Source: Siniperca chuatsi (taxonomy: Eukaryota; Chordata; Actinopteri; Centrarchiformes; Sinipercidae). Taken from it: a DNA stretch of 64,000 nt. Shown piece by piece: positions 12,249 through 23,353 of the stretch. Below the pieces are notes generated by a model that worked only from the letters and a program-made list of their open reading frames with translations, searched no databases and was not told the origin of the DNA. The first letter of the stretch is position 1; each line of letters begins with the position of its first letter. The position numbers and the translations under genes are program-made. The stretch spans positions 1,654,628-1,718,627 of the forward strand of contig NC_058046.1 in NCBI RefSeq assembly GCF_020085105.1, given 5' to 3'.

Positions 12249-12263
12249 CCAGCAGAGGGCGCT
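12249..12263 (+). promoter_or_regulatory. CTCF-like motif in copy B intron 4
   Basis: CCAGCAGAGGGCGCT matches the CTCF core consensus at all 15 positions. This is motif evidence only; occupancy is unknown. Confidence 0.45.
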
Positions 12264-12910
12264 CTAACAGTTCACTATCAGATTGACCTGTTGCATTCCC
12301 ATCCACCACCCCGACCTCCACATCCGCTGCTCTGTTTGGACAAAACAGTATTTCCTGTAATGACACTGATCGCTGCCATACAAACATTTCAGTTGAATGT
12401 TTCTGACCGCCCTTTCTTCTTTTCTACAATGTCATTTCTTATGTAAAACAGCTGTATATGAACAGAAGTAGCAGGAGATGGAGTTATTTTAAGTACACCT
12501 TTAAACCCTGAGTGAAATATATCTGTAGATATGTACAGATGCTTTCTGTCAGAGAAACTGCAGCAATCCAGGAGTTCAGTCAACAGTCTTTATTAATGTC
12601 CCAGGAGTAAACGTAGATGTGTACATTAAATCCTGTATCCACTTTGAATAGACAGCCAATTATCAGTTTGTAAAGTTGTGGTTATCTGAAGGAACATAAG
12701 CAAACAAAATATATAATGAGTGCAAACTGTTATAAATAACTCAGAAAATAACCACAATAATAGCAACTTCTGCTGGAAGCAGTCGGCTGCACAGTATTAT
12801 AAGCAGTACTCCAACTGTGGACCGCAACAAGGATCTACAGCACACGCTGTACATGTTCGCTGATCGCAGCATAAAAGGATTACAACGTTTACAGTCAGAT
12901 CACGTGTTTG

Positions 12911-13660
12911 TAGGGCTGCCCCGACTACAGATTGTCCTAGTCGACTTGTAGTCGTTAGTTCAAGCTATTAGTCGACGTTTATATGAATGAAATAATTTAA
13001 ATATAGGTTTTTGGGGCATCAGAAAATGGTTTGAGTTCCAGGGTTGAGAAACACTGTGCTGCATTACAGAGAAATACAAAACCGTAATAATGAGCCTTTA
13101 AAATATCCATTTTACAAAGCGGTAATGATTCTGAAAGTGTCGGAACAACCAGCAAGGAGACTGAACATTTTGTTCATTTATTTCAACACAGTATAACATC
13201 ACACAAGTCTCAAAACACGGGAGTAAATAACGTCCAACTTCCCAAAAACAAATACTCGCAGACTTATCAATCCAGTGGATGATGTGTAACGTTACTTACA
13301 AATGAACTGGCTACAAACTAGCTCCTCTGCCACTTCACGTCTCTCCTGTTTCCCGCCGTTGCTGTTAAACTAGAGGGAAAGCGTATAACAGAACAATACA
13401 ACTACTGTAAATAGTCTATTACTGAACCGTATATATTTGTACTACACTTACAGATTCATTCACACACAGCTTATAGAGATCTCCGACTCCCTGTTTAGCA
13501 CTAAAACAGTCAGGTGGCCTTTCTGGGGAACACTGGCTGAACTTAAACAGTGCACATGTCGGGTGACACAACAGTCCTTTGGGTCCGTTCGATGATCGTG
13601 TCTCGACCGCGAGTCAGAGCGGGGAAATTTGCACAGCCAGGTTAATGTAATTGGCAATGA
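12911..13660. repeat. hAT-like relic in copy B intron 4
   Basis: It opens with TAGGGCTGCCCCGACTA and repeated AGTCGAC motifs typical of a decayed fish hAT element. The right two thirds also occur in copy A (1780-2220). No transposase frame is visible and the right edge is uncertain. Confidence 0.4.
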
Positions 13661-13870
13661 AATTCTTAGACCTCAGGCTGCCTCCAACAGTGCTCTTACA
13701 GGTTTACTAGTGAATAATATAGTGGCACATCCCGTTTTAACAGAATGTTGAACCTATGAATTGCACCAGAACATTGGCCAGCTGAAGAGATCTCCTCATG
13801 TTAGCCGAGTGCAGTGATTTCAGTCTCAGAAAGAGTTTGTCATATTATCTTTCTCTCTGTTGTATTACAG

Positions 13871-16550
13871 CATCTGGATTCAGGATTGTGCTGCTGGGAA
13901 GAAGTGAGGACAAACAGGCAAAACTTGGTAACTTAATCATCGAGGACCAAGGTTTTCATTACCAAAAAACCAGGCAATGTGTGGCCACCTGTGGAGAGTG
14001 GAGAGGAGAACCATTAACAGTAGTGAAAGCTCCAGACATGTTCAGTCTGTCTGAGGAGATGCTGAGAAGAAAGGTGAAGAGCTGTGTGACTCTTTGTCCT
14101 CCTGGACCAAATGTTCTGCTGCTGTTAGTGAGGCCTTCTGATTTCACTGAGAAGAACAGAAAAACACTGAAGTTCATCCTGAGTTTGTTTGGTCAAGATG
14201 CTTTTAAACACTCAGTGGTCATCAGCACACATGATGGAACAAGTGTCTCTGTGAATCAGCTGCTTAAAGACTGCGGAGGAAGACACTACAGGATGTTTAA
14301 AGATGAGCGCAGACTGTTAATGCAGACGATTAAGAACATTGTGCATGAAAACAAAGGAACCTTCCTCACCTTCACTGAAGAGACCATCAGACCAAAGTCT
14401 GAACACATCAAACCAGCTTTAAACCTGGTTCTGTGTGGGAGGAGAGGAGCAGGGAAGACTTCAGCAGCCAAGGCCATTTTAGGTCAGACAGAGCTTCATT
14501 CAGTCTCCAACTCATCAGAGTGTGTTAAACATCAGGGAGAGGTGTGTGGGCGTCGGGTTTCCCTGGTGGAGCTGCCTGCCTTGTATGAAAAACCTCAGGA
14601 GGCAGTGATCCTGAGGGCGTCCATGCCTTCATCCTGGTCCTACCTGTGGGTCCCCTCACTGATGAAGACAAGGGAGAGTTAAAGACAATCCAGAACACAT
14701 TCAGCTCTCGAGTCGATGACTTCACCATGATTCTGTTCACTGTGGAGTCAGATCCTGCAGCTCCAGCTGTTGTTGAGTTTGTAAAAGGAAACAAGGAGCT
14801 CCATCAGAGCTATGGAGACAGATATGTTGTTCTCAACATCAAGGACAAGCAGCAGATCCCAGAGCTGTTGGATGTGTTGAAACAAATGACAGTTGAAGGA
14901 TCCAGAAGCTTTACAAAGGACATGTTCACCAAGGCTCAGATGGAGAAGGTTGTAGAGCAGGAGAACACTAATGCAAGACTTAAAGCTGAGCTGCAGGATG
15001 TTAAAAAGAAAAGTGAGATGGGAATTGATGAAAACCAGAGCAGAGAGTGTCTCAGGATGGTGCTGATTGGGAAGACTGGCAGTGGGAAGAGTGCAACAGC
15101 AAACACCATTTTGGGTGAAGAACATTTTAATTCCAGAGCCAGTCAGAAGTCAGTGACCAAGTTTTGCCAGAAAGCATCAGGAGAGATTGATGGATGGCCT
15201 GTCGTTGTGGTCGACACTCCCGGCTTGTTTGACACGACTCTGTCCAGCGCTGACGTTGAACAGGAGCTTGTGAAATGCATCAGCTTGTTGGCTCCAGGAC
15301 CTCATGTCATTTTACTGGTGGTGCAGATCGGCCGCTTTACACAAGAGGAAAAAGACTCTGTGAAGCTGATCAAGAAATGTTTTGGCAAGAATTCACAACA
15401 TTTCATCATTGTTACATTCACCAGAGGAGATGAGCTATACAACCAAACATTTGAGAGGTACATAGAAGAAGACTGTGATGACTTTGTAAAAAAGCTGATA
15501 CATGACTGTGGAGACAGATATCATGTTTTCAGTAATAAGGATCAGAAGAATCGTACTCAGGTCAGCGAGCTGCTGACGAAGGTTGAGTCAATGGTGAGGA
15601 AAAACGGCGGCAGCTGCTACACCAATGAGATGTTCCAGGAGGCCGAGGCCGCAATAAAACATGAAGTAGAGAGAATCCTGAGGGAGAAGGAGGAAGAGAT
15701 GCAGAGACTGAAAGAGGAGCTTGAACGAAAACATGAGGAAGAAATGGAAGCAATGAAAAGAAGAATGGAAGAACAAACAGCAGAAATTGAACAGGAGCGA
15801 AAACTGAGAGATAAACAACTTAAAGTAATGGAGGAAAACATCAACAAGGAGCGTGAAAAGAGAGAGAAAGAACAGGAAAAGAGAGAAGAGGAAGACAACA
15901 AAAAGAAAATAGAGGAAGATCTTCAACAACAGGAGTGGGAGCAAAAACGTAAACATCTGGAGGAAAAAATAAAGTCAGAATCAGAGGAAAAGAAAACCAT
16001 TGACAGAGAGTTGGAGCAGAGCAGAGAAGAGATGAGAAAGAAACAAGAGCGCTGGGAGAAGGAAAGAAAAGACTGGTGGGAGAAACGAAATCAAGAAAAT
16101 GAAGAGAGACAACATGAGGAGCAAACAAAACTTAAAAAGCTCCAAGACGAATATGAGCAGGAAAGAGAAAAATCTGAAAAGAAAAGACAAGAAGAAGATC
16201 GAAACAGAAGAGAACAGGAGGAGAAGGAGCGAAAAGAGTTAGAGGAAAAGTATAAGACAAAACTGGAGGAAATGAAGAAGAAATATGAAGAGGAGGCCAG
16301 AAAACAAGCCGAAGAGTTCAATGAGTTCAGACAGAAATACACCAAAGACTTTTCAGCGTTGGTAGACAAACACATGGAGGAAATAAAGGAAATGAAGCAA
16401 GAATATGACAAAAAGTACAATCTGTTACAAGACCTCTCAAGTCACAAAGAAAAACATCTAAAAGGAGAAATGGAGGACGTGAAGAAAAAGCATGAACAAG
16501 AAATAAATGAACTAAAACAGAAATACAACGACAAATGTATCATCCTCTGA
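13871..16550 (+). pseudogene. Copy B exon 5 (G2-G3-G4-coiled coil-CaaX), frameshifted
   Basis: Begins after TGTATTACAG. The frame is open to the 34-nt deletion near 14605 (about residue 502 of the spliced product) and ends at 14682. The alternate frame is open from before 14646 to 16550. It contains the rest of G3, a fully canonical G4 (P-loop 15069-15092, DTPG and TRGD motifs), a Glu/Lys/Arg-rich coiled coil and the CIIL terminus. Confidence 0.8.
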
Positions 16551-18223
16551 TCTCCCACTGACTGATGTTTTGCTTTTTCCTTTTTTTCTGGACTACATGA
16601 GCATACTCAGCAGGAACTCCTCTGACATCTGATGAGTCCCTGCCTCGCTAATGACGTTTTCTCAAAACATTACTTAACAGGAACAAAATTCTCTTCTCTA
16701 TTCTCTGAAAATATTCAGAGCGCAGTCAGCCAGTTGTTATTCCGCCTCAAGAGGGCGCCCTGTCTATATGAGCAGGCTTGTTGCCAGGAAGTGTTGTGAT
16801 TCTGTTCACTGACAGAACTGACATTGGTATTATGTTGATCATTGGTTCAAGATAAATAAAATGACATCAACATACAGTATGTGTCTGTGTACATGTTTAT
16901 ACCATGGTACAGTTATAAAGTGTGATGTGAAATCAAAGAGGACTAAAGTCAGGAACTCCTTTCAAAATGTTTATTCAGGAAGGTTGTAGGTGCGACACAA
17001 AAGCTTTACAGTGCAGTAAGTGTGTGTGTGTGTGTACAGATATAAAAATGTAGACGTTACATTGCAAATAAACAATAAATAAATGTTATGCAAGGAAAAT
17101 TATATCATGTAAAAACAAAGAATTTGCTGTTTTTCTTTGTCTTCGTAATAACAAAGAGAATCTCGCTAGATTTTGAAGACGTCACCTTGGTCTTATAAAT
17201 AGTGACTTTTAAAACTATTTTAGACCAAAATAATCTGCAGATTAGTTAATCATGAAAAGGATCAACAGTTGCAGCCATGATTTACTTTGGAACCCAGGTT
17301 TTGAAAAGTGCTTCATAAATAGTTTTACTTATTTTGGGTGTAAATAAAGCTCCTAAGCTCAGTTTATTGTAACTGAGCTGAGAACAAGAATCGGAGTTGT
17401 GAAGAAGCTGTCATTTTAGAGACACTGAGACTTGCTGCAACCATTTTACAAACACGTTTTACATTTCTGAATGAATTGTTCCTTCTTTCTATGCAGCCAT
17501 TAGTTTCAGCTCATTACCGTGTAAATCAGCTTGTAGAGACCTGAAACCTGCATTTTATCCGTGTCTCTCTCAGACTGATTCACAAAACCAAACTGTACCT
17601 CTGACAAAGATCAAGGCAGACATGAAGATAATCTCTCTGCTGCAGGTTTCAGGTCCCTGCACGTTGATTTTCATAAAAAGCAGTTTCAATTGTGAAGAGG
17701 ACACACAGACGGAGGATCCCCATCGATCCAGGAAGTGTCTCCTGTGTTCACACCTTTTTTGGTCCTTGTGTTGTTGCATGTTAATCAGTTTCAGAGTGAG
17801 TGTGTGGTTTGGTAGACTGACAACCCCCCTGGCTCCCTGAACAGGCCTGAACCAGCCGGAGAATGTAGACCTGCCTGACTGCAGGGCGATGATCACAGTC
17901 AGGGCTCTAAACCAGCATGCCGAGACAAACCGGTGCTGTGACTTCACTGCAGTCACATCCTGCACTTCAGTATTCTGCAGCAGGACGACAACGTCAGAAT
18001 AGTGAAACTGCTGCATTCAGATTTTCACTGTGGTTAGAAAAACAAGTATTGGAAGTAAAGTTTTTATTTTGAAGAATGACTTTCCTCCAAAGTGTTGAGC
18101 TGTATTCTAATATTAGGTAGTTTATGTAATGTACACTCCTTTTTTGCAATATATAAAGTCTAATCGTGCCTCCAAATCGCCTCCCAGCTCTTGACATTTT
18201 AGGATTTGGGCATCGTGTATCTT
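16551..18223. other. Copy B 3' flank
   Basis: Homologous to the A and C flanks. It holds a possible polyadenylation signal (AATAAA, 16855-16860) about 300 bp after the stop, a GT microsatellite near 17020, and a CTCF-like site at 16745-16759 weakened by one change. No gene is seen. Confidence 0.5.
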
Positions 18224-18358
18224 CAGTGGTGGAAGAAGTACTTAGATAGTGGCATTAAAAGTACAATATTTCCCTCTAAATGTAGTGGAGATGAAGTAGA
18301 AAGTATCTAAAAATTGTACATAAGCACAGTACTTGAGTAAGTGTACCTTACACCACTG
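18224..18358. mobile_element. hAT-type MITE, copy B
   Basis: Same terminal repeats and the same position as the A and C copies. Confidence 0.7.
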
Positions 18359-19230
18359 TGTATCATTGATGTACCATTTAATTCGTTCCATTATTGTTTA
18401 TGTCGTATGATGTGTAGAAGTATTTAGACCCAAATGCAGAACATCAGGAAGAGGTATGAGTATGAGGTAGCTGGATGACTACAGTGTTTATTAGGTGAAG
18501 TGGTATGCAGGCAGGTACAGGCAGACAGACCAGTAGGCAGACAGTTCAACAGGCAAAAGGCAGAAAGGTTACCGGCTGGCAGTGGTGGAAGCAGGTAAGT
18601 GAGTCCAAGGTGGCAAAACAGTTCAATAGGGAGCAGGCATATTGCAAAATCCAGGATCCAGCCAAGGTCCAAGGGAGACAAAGAATCCAATACAAAACTC
18701 ACGGTAAGAATGCTGGGAAACTGGGCACAGGAACGAGGTACAACAAAAAGTGCACCCAACGGCAACACACACAAAAGTTAGGAACACCCACACGACGGGA
18801 ACGAAACTCAAGACGGGAAGACACCATGCAGTTACAACAATGACCCAACACTGAACAAAGACAGAGACCCAGACCATATACCCTAGGGGAGGTGAGACAA
18901 CAAGACACAGGTGCAAACAATCAAGGAAGGGCCAACAATCAAAACTGGAAGGAAAGCAAACAAAGACAGGAAGTAAAAGGGCCAGGTGGGAGACTTTGGG
19001 CGGCCGGCCTGGGGGCAGGACTTGCGGAGCCGAGGACCTTGGGCAGACTGCCCGGGGGCTGGACATGCACGGGGTTGATCTGCTGAGGTCTGTGATGAAG
19101 ATTGACACCATCTGGAGGCCTGGCAGAATGCCAGTGGCACAGGAGGAAGGTAACAGGATGCTGGTGGCGAAGATGGAGAGTCACAGGAGGCCAGCGGTGA
19201 AGACAGACCTTCTGCAGACCGTCGGCGAAG

Positions 19231-19317
19231 GCGGGACCCTTCAGGAGGCCGTCGGCAAAGGCGGGACCCTTCAGGAGGCCGTCGGCAAAGGCGGGACCCT
19301 TCAGGAGGCCGGCAAAA
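19231..19317. repeat. 30-bp tandem repeat, three copies
   Basis: Unit begins GCGGGACCCTTCAGGAGGCC and repeats at 19231, 19261 and 19291, the last slightly short. On the minus strand it encodes a ten-residue repeat of RPPEGSRLCR type. A related 42-bp repeat lies at 32450-32655. Confidence 0.85.
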
Positions 19318-20053
19318 GGACAGCAGGACAGGGAGCCGGCCAAGGCAGAGACTGGTAGAGGAGCTGGCAGAGCCAGCAATGTCCGAGAACCCGGAGCCTG
19401 CCACTCCGGCAAAAAAAGGAACATACTGCTGTGATCCAGCAGAGATTCAGTGGCGTGCTGCGACCCAGCAGACTGTTCTGCAGCGTGCTGTGGTCCAACC
19501 AGGGCAGGAGGCAGCTGCAATCCAGTGGCGACAGGGGATGGCTGCTGCTGCGATCCAACTGGGGCAGGAGGCGGCTGCGATCCAGCAGAGACAGGGGGCT
19601 GCTGAGCAGGCGAGCAGCGGAGCAGGCGAGCAGCTGGGCAGGTGAGCCACTGTGGGAGCCACGCTTCCTCCTGGAGGGTTTCCCAGAAGGCGCCAAGACT
19701 GCAACAGCCTGAGGTACCACCTGATTAGCAGGCTGAGATGCTGACTGGGGTGCAGGCTGATGACTGGCGGGCCGGGAGTCTGGCTGGTTGCTGGCGGGCC
19801 GGGAGTCGAGGTAGGGCTGCAAATCTTGCCTCATGCTGGAGATTGCCGCAAGATTCTCTACCAGAATGTGAACAGTTGCAAGCCTGGGTCTGGATAGTAT
19901 TGTCCTCTCTATTAAGGAGTATACAAAATGCCTGCGTTTGATAATCACAGAGTTCTGAATGGAGAGCCTGAATGTCTCTAGTGTTGATAACACTTCCTTT
20001 AACTCCCCCATGAGAGAGTCGAATTCTGCGGAGTCCATGATGGGTTGGGTCAT
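19301..20053 (-). CDS. Gag-like protein of the non-autonomous LTR element
   Basis: A 250-residue frame beginning MTQPIMDSAEFDSLMGELKE. The N-terminal part (about residues 1-85) is helical and looks like a structural domain. It is followed by a Ser/Pro/Gln-rich region and a basic patch (KPSRRKRG, about 130-137), then low-complexity Leu/Ser/Arg sequence that drifts out of frame. I do not recognise a named family. Its position between two LTRs suggests a gag-like role; this is inference. Confidence 0.45.
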   Translation of the reverse strand: MTQPIMDSAEFDSLMGELKEVLSTLETFRLSIQNSVIIKRRHFVYSLIERTILSRPRLATVHILVENLAAISSMRQDLQPYLDSRPASNQPDSRPASHQPAPQSASQPANQVVPQAVAVLAPSGKPSRRKRGSHSGSPAQLLACSAARLLSSPLSLLDRSRLLPQLDRSSSHPLSPLDCSCLLPWLDHSTLQNSLLGRSTPLNLCWITAVCSFFCRSGRLRVLGHCWLCQLLYQSLPWPAPCPAVLLPAS

Positions 20054-20799
20054 TCTGTCGTATGATGTGTAGTAGTATGTGGACCCAAATGCAGACTATT
20101 AGGGTGAAGTGGTATGCAGGCAGGCAGTGGTATGCAGGCAGGTACAGGCAGACAGACCGGTAGGCAGACAGTTAAAAAAACAGGCAAAAGGCAGTGGTGG
20201 AAGCAGGGAAGTGAGTCTAAGGTGGCAAATTACAAAATCCAGGATCCAGCCAAGGTCCAAGGGAGACAAAGAATCCAATACAAAACTCATAGTAAGAATG
20301 CTGGTAACCTGGGCACAGGAACCAGGTACAACAAAAAGTGCACCCAACGGCAACACACACAAAAGTTAGGAACACCCACACGACGGGAATAAAACTCAAG
20401 ACGGGAAGACACCATGCAGTTACAACAATGACCCAACACTGAACAAAGACAGAGACCCGGACTAAATACCCTAGGGGAGGTGAAACAACGAGACACAGGT
20501 GCAAACAATCAAGGAAGGGCCAACAATCAAAACTGGAAGGAAAGCAAACAAAGACAGGAAGTAAAACCACAAGACACACAAGGAAAGGGACACACTACAA
20601 AATAAAACAGGAAATGATGAGATGAGATGAAGCTTCAGTCTGATATGCAAGGGGTCACACCTGGAGAGGACCGCCCCGTCGAAATCTGAAAAGCAGACTC
20701 AGGTAACACCCCGAAATGCTGCGTTATGTTTGGCCGAGTTAGAAGTTAAAAAAGGAAAAGAGTTTGAGGTCCTTGCCTGCAAAAAATGAGAAACCATTT

Positions 20800-21375
20800 T
20801 TATAGCTTTAACTAGCTATAATGTGTAATTTCCTGTTGCCAGTAGGTAGCACTATGACTAATATTCAATATTGGCCTGTAGATGTCTTCAGGACGAGACT
20901 CTTATCAAACAAGTTTGGGGCAGATGTGACCATGCACACTCACACAACAACTTCCTGTTTCTTGTCGAAACATCAAAATTTCATCGCGAAGGTCTTTAGA
21001 TTGCACTGCAAAAAATTTTAAGTCGATCTGATTAAATCTCTAGGAGGAGTTCGTTAAAGTGCAGCACCTGCAAATCACAAAAAATGACCACTAATTTCAA
21101 AATGGCTGACTTCCTGTTGGGATTAGGGTCTGAGTCCAATAGGCGTTTTTTTAAAGTCTTGGGATAATACATCTGCCTCCCAAATTTCGTACATCTAGGT
21201 GAAACGTGCCAGACATCAGACATAGATTTTCACCACATCTGACATGTATGCAAAGTTTAGTGACTTTTCTAGCACCTTTAGCCCCTCAAAAATGCGATTC
21301 ATTTGGACAAAGAAAAATAATAATTCCTTGCATTTCATTTGGGACCTCACAGCGGTCGCTGCTCAGGCCCTAGTT
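20800..21375. repeat. Dispersed teleost repeat, class unknown
   Basis: The text pattern (TTTCCTGTTGCC near the start, CACAACAACTTCCTG, TCAAAATGGCTGACTTCC, and an end near GCTCAGGCCCTAG) matches a repeat I know as widespread in teleost genomes. I cannot assign it to a class. Between it and the provirus (21376-21721) nothing is recognised. Confidence 0.4.
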
Positions 21376-21726
21376 AAATATTTGACTGTTTCTTAGTTTG
21401 TTGTTGGACCAACTGATAACAGCACAGAGCAGAAAAGATGTCTTGAGTCTGTTAAAACTAGAGTACATTTTGTTGAAAAGTTTTTTACATTATAACCTTT
21501 ATTTTAATGGCAATCGACTATATTTTCAACATTTAAAAGGTTCAACAGGGTTCAATCTCTTGGCTAGGTTTCTTGGGAAAAGTGCTTAAGAAAAATCCTT
21601 TACATAAATTATAGTGTTATATGCAGGTTTTCAAGTGAGGTTCCACCACAGTAATGGCAGCTTCTTTAATTCCACCTACAACCCAGAATTGTCTATGTCA
21701 GGCTTTGGATAGAGAATAGTTGTTAG

Positions 21727-22187
21727 TGTCAGGTTCAAGACACCTAGAACATTTAAATCATATACAAGGAAAGAAAGACAAAGGCATTAACTTAAGTTTT
21801 ACTCGAGGAGAGTAAGCATAGATGCATTCAGTTACATCTCCTACTCACTCTGAAGTGCATCTATGCAGCCTCCTCTCTTTTATTCAGTTTAGGAGATTCC
21901 CTGTTACATAGTTTTCTAAGGGGTGGGGAAGGTGTATAATGCTTAATAAAAGACAAGGTATGTTGAGACTGCTCTAATCTCGTGAGAGCGGCCTTGGGAG
22001 CAACCATGAGACTGTCTCGGTTCGATGTCAGCCTGCCCTGCCAGTGATGAGATAGCAGGGTGCCATTCCTGTAATTCTCAGACACAAGTTTAATAACACA
22101 CATACACACACAGCATTGCTGTGCACTTTAAAGGCTACTAAGAACAAAACATAAATGGGATAACTTATGTACATTTTTATTCTAACA
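21727..22187 (-). repeat. ERV 3' LTR (461 bp)
   Basis: Partner of 30227-30692. It is preceded on the minus strand by the polypurine tract and followed by the GTTAG target copy at 21722-21726. Confidence 0.9.
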
Positions 22188-22198
22188 TTTCCCTCCTG
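22188..22198 (-). other. ERV polypurine tract
   Basis: AGGAGGGAAA on the minus strand directly abuts the 3' LTR, as expected for the plus-strand primer of a retrovirus. Confidence 0.75.
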
Positions 22199-22352
22199 TT
22201 TATCACATTTTGTTCTCAAATTCTCATATCACTCAATCAGTCTCTTCGCTAGATTTTCGACTGCAAGATCATTTTTATGAGTCTGTCAAAATGTTTACAC
22301 TCAGAGTGTGTGTTAGGTTACTTACAGGGGCGACTCATAGTCACCTGGATAA

Positions 22353-23081
22353 TCAATATTCTGATTCTTCATCTGTGTTGTCATCGTTATCTCGGTTTTG
22401 TTGCAGGAGTGGATACATCTGGGTTAAGCGGTCCTCCATAGGTGAAATTGCTGTGGTGATGAGACGAGTAGACAAAGAACACAGGCACGGAATACAACAA
22501 CATCCACATAAGGTCAATATTGCAGAAAAAACTGCTAGAGATATTAGAATTGAGGACACCAAGGTTTGGTATTTCCCAAAAGCATCCATCCAAGAATCCC
22601 ACATAGTGGCGTCTACACCAGATTGATCTTTCATCTTACCATTCAGAGTTTTCAACCCTTCTATGGCCTTGGTGAGACTGCCATCCGCTGCAGTGTTGTT
22701 AGGAATGAAGGTGCAGCATTGCTCTCTGAACATAGCACACACACCTCCTTTCTCTGCAAGCAACATGTCAAGAGCTATGCGGTTCTGGAATGCCATCAGT
22801 GACGTGGAGGAAAGCTGTCCATGAACAGCCTCAAACCCACTCTGTGTCCAATTGCCCAATTTCTGTACGTTATAATGGATGTAATTGATTCGGTCTACGT
22901 TTTTGTTAATCGTGCACCACCAACAGAACAGGGACTCAAACCCTGCAGCCACCTGATCTGCTATCTTGTACTCGTCTGATACGCCGCGAGGAACTCCTAT
23001 AGCATCTATATATGTAGGATCGGCTTCAGAGCGCCAGGAGGAGCGTTTCTGTCTCCACTCACTGGGCATTGTACTGGTCAT
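22353..23081 (-). pseudogene. env: ERV env transmembrane subunit
   Basis: A 242-residue open frame resembling a gamma-type envelope transmembrane subunit: helical ectodomain, a CX6CC motif (GGVCAMFREQCCTF), a membrane-spanning segment (about residues 178-200) and a short acidic tail. It has no signal peptide of its own, and the surface subunit is gone, so it cannot be a complete envelope protein. Confidence 0.8.
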
Positions 23082-23100
23082 TTGTGTATAATAGCCTACT

Positions 23101-23280
23101 CTACGTTTTTACTCTAGCATGTGGTTGGGTGACACCTTGGGATGAAGTGGGTGGAACATGAGTGCTATTTAGGGAAGTTCCAGGAGCTTCCCATAAGTAC
23201 CAGGTAAAAAGAAAAATTAATATGAATACAATTGTCACTCCCCAGCACCTAATGGCATCGCTTATCCATCTAGTCGCCAT
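23101..23280 (-). pseudogene. env: ERV env leader fragment
   Basis: A 59-residue frame opening MATRWISDAIRCWG, with one hydrophobic segment of about 18 residues (VTIVFILIFLFTWYLW), as expected for a signal or leader peptide. It stops at TAG. The surface-subunit region that should follow is missing. Confidence 0.6.
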
Positions 23281-23353
23281 CTTCCCCGAGAGTGTCCTCT
23301 AATGAGTCTGGTGTCTTGGAAATACTTCACTGACTTTCGAGTCTACTCAGGTT

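Larger units (their letters stand above)
10250..16550 (+). pseudogene. GIMAP copy B: four-module GTPase gene with a 34-nt frameshift
   Basis: This is a GIMAP8-like gene with five recognised exons: 10310-10328 (coding part), 11036-11089, 11272-11907, 12014-12073 and 13871-16550. All splice sites are GT/AG and all inner junctions are phase 1. Module G1 (exon 3) has a P-loop without lysine (GNSWSQRSSVGN), and G2 is likewise degenerate (GRSEDKQAKLGN). G3 has GRRGAGKT, and G4 has GKTGSGKS and DTPG. A coiled coil of about 300 residues ends in KCIIL, a CaaX-type signal. A 34-nt deletion near 14605 shifts the frame, so the spliced message would stop at 14682 after 526 residues. Downstream, the 634-residue frame (14646-16550) is intact. 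The gene may be a recent pseudogene, or may make the truncated G1-G2-part-G3 protein. Copy D and copy C lack the 34-nt deletion. Confidence 0.8.
18401..20618 (-). mobile_element. Non-autonomous gypsy-like LTR retrotransposon
   Basis: Two similar LTRs in minus orientation flank a short interior. The left LTR runs about 18401-18976 and lacks its last part; the right LTR runs about 20056-20618. The LTR family matches the well-bounded solo LTR at 23913-24384, which gives a TG...CA, 5-bp-duplication, Ty3/gypsy-type structure. The interior encodes only a gag-like protein, with no protease, polymerase or integrase. No primer site was found next to the 5' LTR: the gag-like ATG begins almost at once. 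Copy C has no element at the equivalent site (about 39470), so the insertion is specific to the A/B lineage. Confidence 0.65.

Noticed and set aside
15588-15956. Leu/Ser/Phe-rich minus-strand frames under the coiled-coil exons of A, B, C and D
   Set aside because: They are antisense shadows of Glu/Lys-rich coding sequence and recur wherever that sequence does.
17570-18016. Minus-strand frame of 148 codons in the B flank, with relatives in A and C
   Set aside because: The C version reads a different frame over about 35 residues because of small indels and the A version is broken at once, so the frame is not conserved. It is shared non-coding sequence.
19231-19317. CRISPR array
   Set aside because: Units are directly tandem without spacers and lie in a eukaryotic retroelement.
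22353-23081. Domesticated envelope gene (syncytin-like)
   Set aside because: No signal peptide, no surface subunit and a very young provirus; the open frame is better explained by recent insertion.
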